From: Knufia peltigerae
Lineage: Eukaryota > Ascomycota > Eurotiomycetes > Chaetothyriales > Trichomeriaceae
DNA length: 27,318 bases
Direction: 5' to 3'
NCBI GenBank assembly: GCA_030247855.1
Contig: JAPDRN010000233.1
Coordinates: forward strand, 1 to 27,318
In this document: positions 19,607 to 27,318 of the stretch, one piece after another
Layout: every line of letters starts with the position of its first letter
How positions within the stretch are numbered: the stretch's first letter is position 1
Translations under genes and position numbers: made by a program
Notes under the pieces: model-generated
What the model saw: the letters and a program-made list of their open reading frames with translations, nothing else
What the model was told of the DNA's origin: nothing
Database searches by the model: none

Positions 19607-20406
19607 GAGGAAAGAGGGGGGAGAGAGAGTCTAGAGTGTAACAACAACAACATCATCATCATCATCATCAGCATCATGGTCACCACTTTTTTATGGCGGA
19701 TGACAAAGCAACGTGTGCACAATGCATCGAAGCGCGGCGTAAGGGGGAATGAACACTCCAAGGTACCTCTTGAAATAAATACAAAGGTACCCATGTAGAA
19801 CAATATTTGTTATATGTACGAAATATGGCTTTCTGAGAGACGAGAGAATGATCCCCCAATTGCTCAAACATGGACTTGGGAGGATGTGTTTTTGACTTTG
19901 GAGACGACGATTCTTTTTTAGTTTTTTTTTTGCAGTGACACGAACCGGCCGAAGCATGCAACACGGTCGAATACTACCTTGCGTAGGTGGTGAGTAACGT
20001 ACGGAGTAGGTATGGATGTTTTGCGTCCGTGACTCATTCCCTCGTGTTCAGGGATTTTTGACAGCCTCAGTGCATGGGGATATCGGGTCCAGGGATCTAT
20101 CTATATTCTTGTTACAACAACGCCCCCTATTTGACCCTCCCTACTCACACATCCATCAATCAGATCCTCACCACAACTTGGACTCCTATTCTACCCGTTC
20201 TTTTTTTGCTTCGGATCGAAAGAGGCTGTTCCTTATCGTTCATCATTTTTTCGTACATTTTCAAATCGAACGAAATCCCAGGTATACAATTACTGCGTAC
20301 ACAGTATATTTCTACACATTGAAAGGCGATTTCCACCTCTGCGGCAATCTCTATCCAGACCCCAGCCTATCTACTATACAAAGCTCAACTGTACAAAACC
20401 GTCGAT
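19607..20406. promoter_or_regulatory. Intergenic region between cdc14 and the methyltransferase
   Basis: 800 bp holding the cdc14 3' UTR and the methyltransferase promoter. It has a (CAT)n microsatellite at 19651-19670, an interrupted poly-T tract at about 19911-19931, and TACGGAGTA at 20000-20008. The stretch from 20100 to 20400 is rich in C, T and A, typical of a fungal core promoter and 5' UTR. Open frames here resemble no known family. Confidence 0.45.
19640..19670 (+). repeat. (AAC)n/(CAT)n trinucleotide microsatellite
   Basis: Four AAC-type units run into about seven CAT units, shortly after the cdc14 stop codon and likely inside its 3' UTR. It is a simple-sequence repeat with no other sign of function. 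Confidence 0.85.
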
Positions 20407-21174
20407 ATGACGGCCAAAGCGATACCTCAGTCAACAGACCCAACAGTCCGCTACCTCTCGACATCTCAAGCTTACGATCTTTGGGCCGCAGTGTACGACA
20501 CAGACGGGAATTTCCTGCAAGCTCTGGACACAATTGAAATGAAAACTCTCATACCACGCTTACTCAGTCTCCTTGAAGCATCATGCCTCTCTCGCCCGTG
20601 GAAACTGGTTGACCTAGGATGCGGGACCGGTCGGAATACAGCTGCGTTACTCGAGGTCGATGGTGCCACTGTAGTCGGACTTGATGTGAGCCCTGGTATG
20701 CTTGAGGTAGCTAAGCGGCGGCTAGAGGACAGTGCTGCCAAAGGCAAGTTGAGTCTCGGGGTGTTTGACATGATTGAGCAGGATTCGGCGTCTGAAATGG
20801 CGTTGAATGCCGATGCCATTGTATCGACGCTAGTTCTCGAACATATCCCTGTCGAGGTCTTCTTCAAGCACGTGGCAAAAATGCTCAAACCAGGTGGCTA
20901 TTTATTGTTGACCAACATGCACTCGGAGATGGGTGGTATCAGTCAGGCTGGATTTGTAGATCCTGATACCGGAGAAAAGATTCGACCCACAAGTTATGCT
21001 CACACTGTTGCTGAAGTCGAGGCCGAGGCAGCAAAAAATGGCTTCGAGACCGTCGGAGGCAACATGAAGGAGAGATCCGTAGACCAGTCTCTAGTGCCTC
21101 GTCTCGGTGAAAGATCTGCGAAATGGTTGGGAGTGAAGGTCTGGTTTGGAGGAATCTTTTGCAAAAAGAGCTGA
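20407..21174 (+). CDS. Class I SAM-dependent methyltransferase (Methyltransf_11/25 type)
   Basis: A 255-residue single-exon protein with the Rossmann-fold methyltransferase motifs in order: motif I VDLGCGTG (68-75) for SAM binding, the acidic residue D93 in GLDVS ending strand 2, motif with D136 leading to TLVLEHIP (141-148), and LKPGG (160-164). An N-terminal SQAYDLWAAVYDTDGN segment is typical of UbiE/Coq5-like and related small-molecule methyltransferases. The acceptor molecule cannot be told; there is no transmembrane segment or clear targeting signal. The start is the first ATG and gives a normal length. Its stop codon is only 10 bp from the stop of the convergent SAM35 gene, so the two mRNAs almost certainly overlap at their 3' ends. 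Confidence 0.9.
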   Translation: MTAKAIPQSTDPTVRYLSTSQAYDLWAAVYDTDGNFLQALDTIEMKTLIPRLLSLLEASCLSRPWKLVDLGCGTGRNTAALLEVDGATVVGLDVSPGMLEVAKRRLEDSAAKGKLSLGVFDMIEQDSASEMALNADAIVSTLVLEHIPVEVFFKHVAKMLKPGGYLLLTNMHSEMGGISQAGFVDPDTGEKIRPTSYAHTVAEVEAEAAKNGFETVGGNMKERSVDQSLVPRLGERSAKWLGVKVWFGGIFCKKS

Positions 21175-21184
21175 TATGTAACTC

Positions 21185-22150
21185 TCACTCATCCATGGAG
21201 TGAACACTTGGTGTCCGGCCGGAGAAGAAGCCACGAACCAATCGAGCTCGATGTTGTACAAGATTCTCATACTTTTGCAAAGCCGTCTTCAACACCGGCG
21301 TTCGCCAATCGAGGTCATCATCTAGGATGATCTGGGTATATGCAAATAAACTTGCGTCAAAGAGCCCGGGAGTTGTCTGACCAAAGAAAAATTTCTGTTC
21401 CCCCAAGAGAGTCGAGAGTGCTTGGAATGCTTCATCCGCTTTATCGTACAGTGCTTGTTGGTCGATCAAAGTACTCGTCTTCAGCAGTTCGTCTCGAGCA
21501 GCGTTGCGAAGTTGGCGTGCAAGCTCCGTCTGCACGGCCCATGAAGAGGATGCAGATGCAACGTACATTGGCCATGCCACGGCGTGGAAGTTCTGGTCAT
21601 CCAAATACAAATAGTATAGCCAGGCACTTCGAATGTTGTGATCGATGAGCGCCGTGTATGCATCTTGCCGCATGTGTACAGCCTCCTCTTTGCCTCCTTG
21701 CGATATGACCCATCTTGCTAGACGATTGGCAGGCACGGGAGACGGTGGTCGCTGGTTTTCTTGAGACGCTGGCAGGAGGAAAGGCAGCGAGCCAGTGGGA
21801 GAGGCATGATTGTTCGACGGCCTCGTGCGTAGAGGGATGCCATGGAACTTGAGATATGCTTGCCACTTCAGACAGGACGGATTAAAGGAGGGCGCATCTC
21901 GACTGGGTGGTTCCTCGGATTGGAAAATGTAGAGAATGTTTTCATTCCGGCGTCTCGGTGCTCTTTGCGGGAGCACATTTGCAGGGTAGACGATCAGGGG
22001 GAAGCGGTCGAATATTCGCTTGAGGGGCTGCGGGAGCGAGAACCACGAAGATTGAGAAGCTTCTTGAGTTTTCGGTTTTGAGGAATTCCTGGGTACACGC
22101 GTCGAGGCGTCGGTTGTGGTCTTTGTGTCGTCGTTCATCTCCAACCCCAT
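21185..22150 (-). CDS. SAM35: Sam35-like mitochondrial outer-membrane sorting protein (metaxin/GST-like)
   Basis: A 321-residue protein. After a polar N-terminus of about 35 residues comes LPQPLKRIFDRFPLIVYPAN (39-58), which matches the start of fungal Sam35 proteins. The remainder looks like a GST/metaxin fold, with a C-terminal region around FFGQTTPGLFDASLFAYTQ (about 256-274), the conserved helix of the GST-C/metaxin domain. Sam35 is a peripheral subunit of the sorting and assembly machinery that recognises the beta-signal of outer-membrane beta-barrel precursors on the cytosolic face. An alternative start at Met5 would give nearly the same protein. It is divergent from the acyltransferase gene and convergent with the methyltransferase gene. 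Sam37/metaxin 1 is a less likely reading because of the N-terminus. Confidence 0.85.
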   Translation of the reverse strand: MGLEMNDDTKTTTDASTRVPRNSSKPKTQEASQSSWFSLPQPLKRIFDRFPLIVYPANVLPQRAPRRRNENILYIFQSEEPPSRDAPSFNPSCLKWQAYLKFHGIPLRTRPSNNHASPTGSLPFLLPASQENQRPPSPVPANRLARWVISQGGKEEAVHMRQDAYTALIDHNIRSAWLYYLYLDDQNFHAVAWPMYVASASSSWAVQTELARQLRNAARDELLKTSTLIDQQALYDKADEAFQALSTLLGEQKFFFGQTTPGLFDASLFAYTQIILDDDLDWRTPVLKTALQKYENLVQHRARLVRGFFSGRTPSVHSMDE

Positions 22151-22460
22151 GCTCCTGCTCGTACCTTCCCACCTCCTCGAGGATCGCTGCTATCAAACTT
22201 GAAAGGAAATGGACATGAACTCGTATTGGCGCAGGAATGACATGAAGCAAAGGCTCGAAATGACGGCAAGCTTTGATGGTCCACGAACTCGGTGTCTCGG
22301 TTTCCATCCACTCACCAAACGCCATGTACCCACTAAGGGCGATTTTATCACGGCCTTTCACAGGCGAAGTTATTATACTACTGAACGCGACTGAAGGGCT
22401 TCGTCTCAAGACATACAGCATTCGCTCAGTGTCATTCAACTCACTAACTAATATACCTCA

Positions 22461-22505
22461 GCCTATGTATGCCTATGTATGCCTATGTATGCCTATGTAT
22501 GCCTA
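22461..22505 (+). repeat. Tandem repeat, GCCTATGTAT x 4.5
   Basis: Four perfect consecutive copies of GCCTATGTAT fill 22461-22500, followed by a half copy GCCTA. Immediately after lies the palindrome TACCTAGGTA (22504-22513). Because the copies are identical, the repeat is probably young or unstable. Confidence 0.95.
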
Positions 22506-22812
22506 CCTAGGTAAGGCCAGAGAGGTATCCTACGTGGCCCTGGTAGAAGCGTTCTTTGACACGGACTCGCCCCTTCGAAATCCCACTCTAACAATTAAGC
22601 TAGTGTTGAGTGATTGATCCTGACAGTACCATAGTATGAGCGTATCAACCAGTCGATCGGCATGTACTGGCTATGGCGTCTGGATCTCATTATCCACCTC
22701 GCCGCCACACGTGCCTCCCTTCATATCAAGGGTGCATGCGTCAAATCCAAGGGGTCAACCGTTAGAGTAATGAACGACCGAAGAGTTTGATGATGTCTTG
22801 GACCAAGGATTT

Positions 22813-22820
22813 TATAAATA
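22813..22820 (+). promoter_or_regulatory. TATA box of the acyltransferase gene
   Basis: TATAAATA lies 127 bp upstream of the ATG at 22947, a usual distance allowing for a 5' UTR of 60-100 bases. It is the clearest TATA element I noticed in the window. Confidence 0.5.
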
Positions 22821-22946
22821 TCAAGGGAGCGACAGGTAAGGCTCCGCGCGAGAGTACTTTCATGTGGTCTGCTCTCGTTTTCAAGGTCGACCTGCAACCC
22901 ATCCTGCCTCAGTCACAGCGAGCAGTCTCTCGGATCTCTCTTGACC

Positions 22947-24275
22947 ATGGATATAATACCCGCTGAAGCGCCCAGCAGAGAACCGAGATGGGCTCTGCTC
23001 TCGGAGAAATACGAGGTACCCAAGTCTTGGAAGCAGTACCTGTTACCCGCCCTACCTCGATTCATGCAGCCAGGAGGACTACCAAGTAGAAAGATAGGGC
23101 CAACGTCCTACTTGGATGCCCTCAGGGGCTATGCAGCTCTTATTGTCGTCTTCTTTCACATCTTTCCGACGCCTGACATCGAATCCGGCGGGTGGCGACG
23201 TCAGCCGTTCCTTAACCTCCTCGACTCGGGAAAAGGCATGGTGATTATATTTTTCATCATCTCGGGTTACGCTCTCGGATATCGACTTCTCATCCTGACC
23301 AGACAAGGAGATACCGATGGCCTTTTGAACGCGCTGTCTTCATCTGCTTTTCGGCGATGGTTCAGACTCTATCTCAGTAGTGCGGCGGCCTGCATTTTGG
23401 CCTTTCCTTTTGTCCGCATGGGGTGGTTCAACGGCCTGCACGGCCTGTACAAACCGAGGCTCATTGACCAGATAATCGACTTTACCATTAAGACCGGCGC
23501 GTTTATGAATCCCTTCGGAGCGCCGTCGACCAACGAGTACCTGTATCAACTCTGGACCATTCCCATCGAATATCGCGGCAGTATGGTCCTCTTCTTATTC
23601 ATACTTGCTACATGCAAGTTGAGCACCAGAGGTCGAATGGCCATTACATGGATCATGATATTGGCCTGTTATGTGTGGGAGGTCCATTTCCAGGCAGAGT
23701 TCTTGGCCGGTTTCTTCATTGCCGATCTCTCTATGAGTCGACGACCTGAACGTGTGGACAGGCGACCCTCAGCTCTCGGCCAGCGGGCAGACGTTGGCAA
23801 GATCGTCTGGCCCGTTCTTCTGGTTGTTGGATTGTTCCTAGTGGCAAGACCGAAAGTTGGTAATCAGCTGGGGTTCTTGGGGTCGTTTCCTTGGGGGTTT
23901 CTCAATTCCCTCGTGCCTTCGTGGTATAAGACAGACGCTCAGTTTGTATTCTGGATGTCACCCGGGGCTTTTATGGTCGTCCTAGCCATCGAATCGTACC
24001 CTATTTTGCAAACGCCATTCCACTGGCGCATCTCTCAATACATGGGCGACTTATCTTTCGGTTTGTACGCCATTCATCCACCTCTCGGCCATACAATTAG
24101 ACGACACTGGACGGATCCATTCAGACACAGATTCTTGGGCGATTCATTTCTGGCTAAAATTCCAGGCTTCATTGTGGTAATGCTTATGATATTTATCGCC
24201 GCGGACTATTTTGAGAGGATAGATAAGAGAGCTGTACAATTTACTCGATGGCTTCAAAAGAAAGTCTTTGTCTAG
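22947..24275 (+). CDS. Acyltransferase 3 family integral membrane protein
   Basis: A 442-residue single-exon protein starting at the ATG in ACCATGG. It has about ten hydrophobic segments. The first begins in YLDALRGYAALIVVFFHIF (55-73) and carries the family's Arg60-Gly and His71, the proposed catalytic histidine. The next holds GMVIIFFIISGYALGYR, the second conserved family motif with its arginine. Downstream LWTIPIEYRGSMVLFLF and LSFGLYAIHPPLGHTIR match the middle and C-terminal family blocks. Members move acyl groups (often acetyl) onto sugars, sterols, peptidoglycan or natural products across membranes. The fungal clade is abundant and mostly uncharacterised, so neither donor nor acceptor can be stated. 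Neighbours give no further clue. A TATA box lies 127 bp upstream. Confidence 0.9.
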   Translation: MDIIPAEAPSREPRWALLSEKYEVPKSWKQYLLPALPRFMQPGGLPSRKIGPTSYLDALRGYAALIVVFFHIFPTPDIESGGWRRQPFLNLLDSGKGMVIIFFIISGYALGYRLLILTRQGDTDGLLNALSSSAFRRWFRLYLSSAAACILAFPFVRMGWFNGLHGLYKPRLIDQIIDFTIKTGAFMNPFGAPSTNEYLYQLWTIPIEYRGSMVLFLFILATCKLSTRGRMAITWIMILACYVWEVHFQAEFLAGFFIADLSMSRRPERVDRRPSALGQRADVGKIVWPVLLVVGLFLVARPKVGNQLGFLGSFPWGFLNSLVPSWYKTDAQFVFWMSPGAFMVVLAIESYPILQTPFHWRISQYMGDLSFGLYAIHPPLGHTIRRHWTDPFRHRFLGDSFLAKIPGFIVVMLMIFIAADYFERIDKRAVQFTRWLQKKVFV

Positions 24276-25057
24276 AAGTGGGACGCAGGGGACTTGCAAA
24301 AAGACCATGGGAGATGGGTGGTGGCACGATGATTTTATATATTTCTAGACATGAAGGGGTGAAGTTGACATTGAGATACCCAAGTACCATATGCAATATA
24401 CGAGCCTGGAGTTTTGTTTTCTCTTTTCTCTTCTTTTTCAAACAAAAAAAAGCAAAAAACGATTGACTCTGGCCGAAGTAAGACAATTATCTGTGCTGTA
24501 ACCCCGTACAGTATGCTGTGGCTGAAAGAATAACTTGCTCTTCGTGACCCTGAGATGTGCGCTTTCCCTTTTTCTACAAGTCTAACCGCATTGGCATTTG
24601 TACTGTACCGTACTGTACGAGTACGAGTGAGAGGCTCACCCGAGAACCCTCCACCAAAATCTCTCCCGTCCACACTATCTCGATCCCCTGTTGCAACTGT
24701 CACATTCCCCTGGGTGGCTGTAAGCAGAGACGCTAAATTTATCTGGCAGCAACCTACGGAGCATTTTCTTAGGGGCCGTATCCCCCAATCCCTTGTCGTC
24801 CTCCCCACGCACGCCACGCCCGAGTCCCTGGTCGAACATCTGAAGATCTCTGCTTGTTCCCCTCCACCAAATATTGCAAATCAAATCACCCAACCGCCGC
24901 AGCGCATGGTAACTCCTGAAGACTGTTCCTCGACCTCGGTTTTCAGCACCGTGAATACAACGAAAACGAGTTGTTGTCTTCCAGACGTCCTTTCCCTTCC
25001 TCGGGTCCAACGACCATTTTACACAACATCTCCTAACACTCTGAATGATTCGACACA
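24276..25057. promoter_or_regulatory. Intergenic region upstream of the copper-fist gene
   Basis: 782 bp with the acyltransferase 3' UTR and the copper-fist promoter. An A/T-rich stretch with an A-run is at about 24415-24460. A GTAC-rich repeat (TACTGTAC twice, then TACGAGTACGAGT) spans 24601-24628. A TTGCTC element near 24536 recalls copper-responsive elements bound by Mac1-type factors, but one copy is weak evidence. A long open frame through here in another reading frame lacks any family resemblance. Confidence 0.4.
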
Positions 25058-26818
25058 ATGCAGGAACGCTCCGGTGAGAAAGTATCCAGCCCGCCAAAGA
25101 CTGGTAGAGTTGAGGACGGTAAAATCCGCAAGATACGTACCGCCAACCGCACCGAAATCACACCGATTCAACACTTCAATGGAAAAACATATGCTTGTGA
25201 ATCGTGTAAGAGGGGGCATCGCGTGAACAAATGTGATCATGGAAGGACAAGGCCTATCTCGGAAACGAATCAACCAGGCCGACCGTCTGCTGGTCAGAGG
25301 AGAGGATGCCACTGCCCAAGGAATTGCGCTTGCACGACCAAAACATGCAAATGTCAAAGAGATTGTGCCTGCACTCAAGAAATGTACCTGGTCGTCAGAG
25401 TCGACGGACCTCAAATCATCAATCGAGAAGCAACGTCTAGTCCCAAGCCCGTGTGGGAGGATGCTAATGGCAATAAAATGACCTTGAAAAAGGTGTGGGC
25501 AGACGCAAATGGAAAGGAGCTCAACGATGAAGAGTATCACGATCGAAAAAGACGGATGAGAGAGAGACAAGGAGGCGTCTCGACAACACCCGAGGCTACC
25601 ACATCAAGTTGTTGCGGCTCGAAAAAGGTCAAAGAAGAACCTCAGTCCCCTCAGCCGCTCTCTACCGGCGGTTGTCGACACCGACAGAATATCGAGAAGC
25701 AACCGGATTCAGCGAGCCTTACTGCGACTCCGGCAGTCCCCAACGCATCTATGAGTCAATCGTGGAAAGCAGCTTGTTCTTGTGGTTCGGGTTGCTCTTG
25801 TCTATATTGTCCTGATCACCCCAATAATGCCACTTCCATCAACCATACGCAGCAACAAGTGAAGAACTTGGCGGAGCAAGCATATTCGGAATTCGACGGT
25901 TTGATGCCAGTTTCGTTTATGCAAGAAAATGACTCGACATCTTGTATGGGTGGCCGCCCGACGTTCTTCCTCTCGCGAACTCCCAATGTTTCTCAACAAC
26001 AATTAGAACAGTACTTCCCTGAAAGTTCCGATCCAAACGCCATATACCTCAGATATCCCATCTCACAACACTCTTGGACCAATCAACCGGCCAGCTCCCA
26101 CTGTTCCCACATTCCGTCCCCGACTACGGTCATGGCTATGACACCCGACCCGAGCGAATCTTACGTTGAGCCATTGCCTGACTTGTCGCAACAGTCGCTG
26201 GACTATGACTTTCTGCCCAACGATACTAACGGTACTTGGGACTTTTCGGGTGGTCAATTCGGTGGCTCCTCTTTCAGTTGGATGGACTTTGACGCTTCTC
26301 GAGGCACCGATTATAATATCGGTCAAGCCACTGTTGCTTCCGCTATGGATGGTGGTATCTTTTCGATTTCGCAGGCCCTACCAGGTCAGCAAATTCCTGA
26401 AATCAGCGTCAACGTGGATGCAATGATGAGTCCAGCACATTTGAACGGTCTTCCTGTGACTCTAGAAAACAGCCAGTACCCAGTCTCGTCAACACGTTTC
26501 GATCCGCAAAACTCCTTTGTGGACTTTACTTCGGCAGACGGACAAACGAACCAGGCAAACTTTGCAAAGTCGAACGGCGCCGTCCCACAAGGACAGTCGG
26601 AACAAGCTCTTTTTGATACCGGGTCGATGAACATGACACATCAAACTGCCCAATCTCTCAGAGCACCACAGTCTCAGCTCAATACTGGACTTGTCGGTTC
26701 TCACTATTCAACACCGATATCTTGGGATCAGTTTGACTCACTCAACGAGGACCCAACCAATGGCAACCTTGCAACGACATCCATGGCTAGTTCACCTCAA
26801 CTTGTTAGTCGAGTGTAG
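25058..26818 (+). CDS. Copper-fist transcription factor with two cysteine clusters
   Basis: A 586-residue single-exon protein. The copper-fist DNA-binding domain spans about residues 40-80: zinc ligands C47-x2-C50-x8-C59-x-H61 within YACESCKRGHRVNKCDH, and the minor-groove motif GRP at 74-76. It is followed by an array of CxC pairs at C84/86, C90/92, C97/99 and C103/105, as in Cu(I)-thiolate clusters of Ace1-type activators. A second cluster, C240-x-C242-x3-C246-x-C248-x2-C251-x2-H254, matches the copper-sensing boxes of Mac1/GRISEA-type factors. The C-terminal half is Ser/Gln/Asp-rich with aromatic residues, a likely activation region. It probably regulates copper uptake or detoxification genes in the nucleus. 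The fist sits about 40 residues in, whereas it is usually N-terminal, so a different start or an unseen upstream intron is possible; ATG 25058 has a good context (cacaATG). Confidence 0.85.
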   Translation: MQERSGEKVSSPPKTGRVEDGKIRKIRTANRTEITPIQHFNGKTYACESCKRGHRVNKCDHGRTRPISETNQPGRPSAGQRRGCHCPRNCACTTKTCKCQRDCACTQEMYLVVRVDGPQIINREATSSPKPVWEDANGNKMTLKKVWADANGKELNDEEYHDRKRRMRERQGGVSTTPEATTSSCCGSKKVKEEPQSPQPLSTGGCRHRQNIEKQPDSASLTATPAVPNASMSQSWKAACSCGSGCSCLYCPDHPNNATSINHTQQQVKNLAEQAYSEFDGLMPVSFMQENDSTSCMGGRPTFFLSRTPNVSQQQLEQYFPESSDPNAIYLRYPISQHSWTNQPASSHCSHIPSPTTVMAMTPDPSESYVEPLPDLSQQSLDYDFLPNDTNGTWDFSGGQFGGSSFSWMDFDASRGTDYNIGQATVASAMDGGIFSISQALPGQQIPEISVNVDAMMSPAHLNGLPVTLENSQYPVSSTRFDPQNSFVDFTSADGQTNQANFAKSNGAVPQGQSEQALFDTGSMNMTHQTAQSLRAPQSQLNTGLVGSHYSTPISWDQFDSLNEDPTNGNLATTSMASSPQLVSRV

Positions 26819-26964
26819 CATACTCTTGAGCTATTGAGAGATGAAGAGACCTGGAATAGGAGTGTAAATGCATCGTGTACATGAGGAAAAAGACGAGACA
26901 TGAACTTTTATTGGTATTAACGATCACAGACCCACGCATTAAGGGTATGAATATATGCATAGAC

Positions 26965-26982
26965 AGAGAGAGAGAGAGAGAG
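26965..26982 (+). repeat. (AG)9 dinucleotide microsatellite
   Basis: Nine AG units lie about 150 bp after the copper-fist stop codon. They continue into AGATCTCT, forming a small palindrome. No function is apparent. Confidence 0.9.
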
Positions 26983-27242
26983 ATCTCTTTTTGTTTCAAG
27001 AGTGATGATGGTAGTAAAAACAAGACATTGTACTCAGACTTTCCATCCTGACCTGTTGTACGAATGGAGTAGTTTCAGTACTGATAGTGTTTTGTTTTAC
27101 GGTCACTTCGACGTACTTTAAACAAATATGAAGTTACAAGATAGATTGCAGATTGCAACATTTGGTAACTTTGTACAACGCTTCGAGGGGAAGATTGAAT
27201 CGCTCCTAATTTGGCAGTTTTTGGTGCTCAATTTTCTGTTCT

Positions 27243-27245
<3 letters not shown>

Positions 27246-27290
<45 letters not shown>

Positions 27291-27292
27291 TG
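27246..27292 (+). repeat. Compound microsatellite (CT)14(TG)n
   Basis: About fourteen CT units pass directly into about ten TG units. It is a simple-sequence repeat that is likely polymorphic between strains and could form non-B DNA. Confidence 0.95.
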
Positions 27293-27318
27293 AAATTGAT
27301 GCAACTGTAGAATAAGCT

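Larger units (their letters stand above)
22151..22946. promoter_or_regulatory. Divergent promoter of SAM35 and acyltransferase genes
   Basis: 796 bp with no coding sequence that I support. It contains a 10-bp tandem repeat (22461-22505), a 10-bp palindrome (22504-22513) and a good TATA box (22813-22820) for the acyltransferase gene. Open frames here run through the repeat and look accidental. Confidence 0.5.
26819..27318. other. 3' flank of copper-fist gene with microsatellites
   Basis: 500 bp to the window edge. It is A/T-rich, without supported coding sequence, and includes an (AG)9 run at 26965-26982 that ends in the palindrome AGAGATCTCT, plus the compound CT/TG microsatellite near the right edge. 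The next gene must start beyond the window. Confidence 0.5.

Noticed and set aside
22461..22505. CRISPR-like direct repeats
   Set aside because: The copies are contiguous with no spacers, the unit is only 10 bp, and the genome is eukaryotic. It is a plain tandem repeat.
24555..25226. 223-codon open frame upstream of and overlapping the copper-fist gene
   Set aside because: Low-complexity composition, no family resemblance, and it overlaps the copper-fist domain in another frame. It is likely the 5' UTR and promoter.

Overview
The window looks like nuclear DNA of a filamentous ascomycete (Pezizomycotina). Genes carry short GT..AG introns (about 50-95 bp), often with CTRAC-type branch sites. 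Typical fungal families are present: a Zn2Cys6/Fungal_trans_2 regulator, a copper-fist regulator, a Dal5-type permease, an AL-3-type GGPP synthase and a SIN-pathway Cdc14. A class such as Eurotiomycetes is possible, but nothing here proves it. No tRNA, rRNA, CRISPR array or intact transposon was seen.

Twelve protein genes were modelled. The left part (152-16210) holds accessory, catabolism-type genes: a four-exon cytochrome P450 (-), a four-exon 5-oxoprolinase/hydantoinase A+B fusion (-), a Dal5-like anion:cation symporter (+), a sarcosine/fructosyl-amino-acid-oxidase-family flavoenzyme ending in the peroxisomal signal ARL (+), a two-exon Zn2Cys6 regulator (-) and a five-exon MFS transporter with an acidic tail (+). 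The oxoprolinase and permease are head-to-head over a 962-bp promoter carrying six HGATAR (GATA-factor) motifs. The regulator and second transporter are head-to-head over 432 bp. I infer a nitrogen-scavenging module: import of a small N-containing acid, ATP-dependent opening of a lactam or hydantoin ring, and peroxisomal oxidation of an amine or amino acid, under a local regulator. The substrate is not known.

From about 16.7 kb the genes become mostly housekeeping: GGPP synthase (-), SIN component Cdc14 (+), a class I SAM-dependent methyltransferase (+), the mitochondrial sorting protein Sam35 (-), an acyltransferase-3 membrane protein (+) and a copper-fist transcription factor with two cysteine clusters (+). 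GGPP synthase/Cdc14 and Sam35/acyltransferase are divergent pairs. The methyltransferase and Sam35 genes converge with only 10 bp between their stop codons.

Non-coding items include a 4.5-copy 10-bp tandem repeat at 22461, recurrent TACGGAGTA motifs, trinucleotide and dinucleotide microsatellites, and a perfect hairpin that begins on the stop codon of the second MFS gene. Splice models were built by eye from reading frame, splice-site consensus and family conservation. The least certain is the last intron of the second MFS gene.
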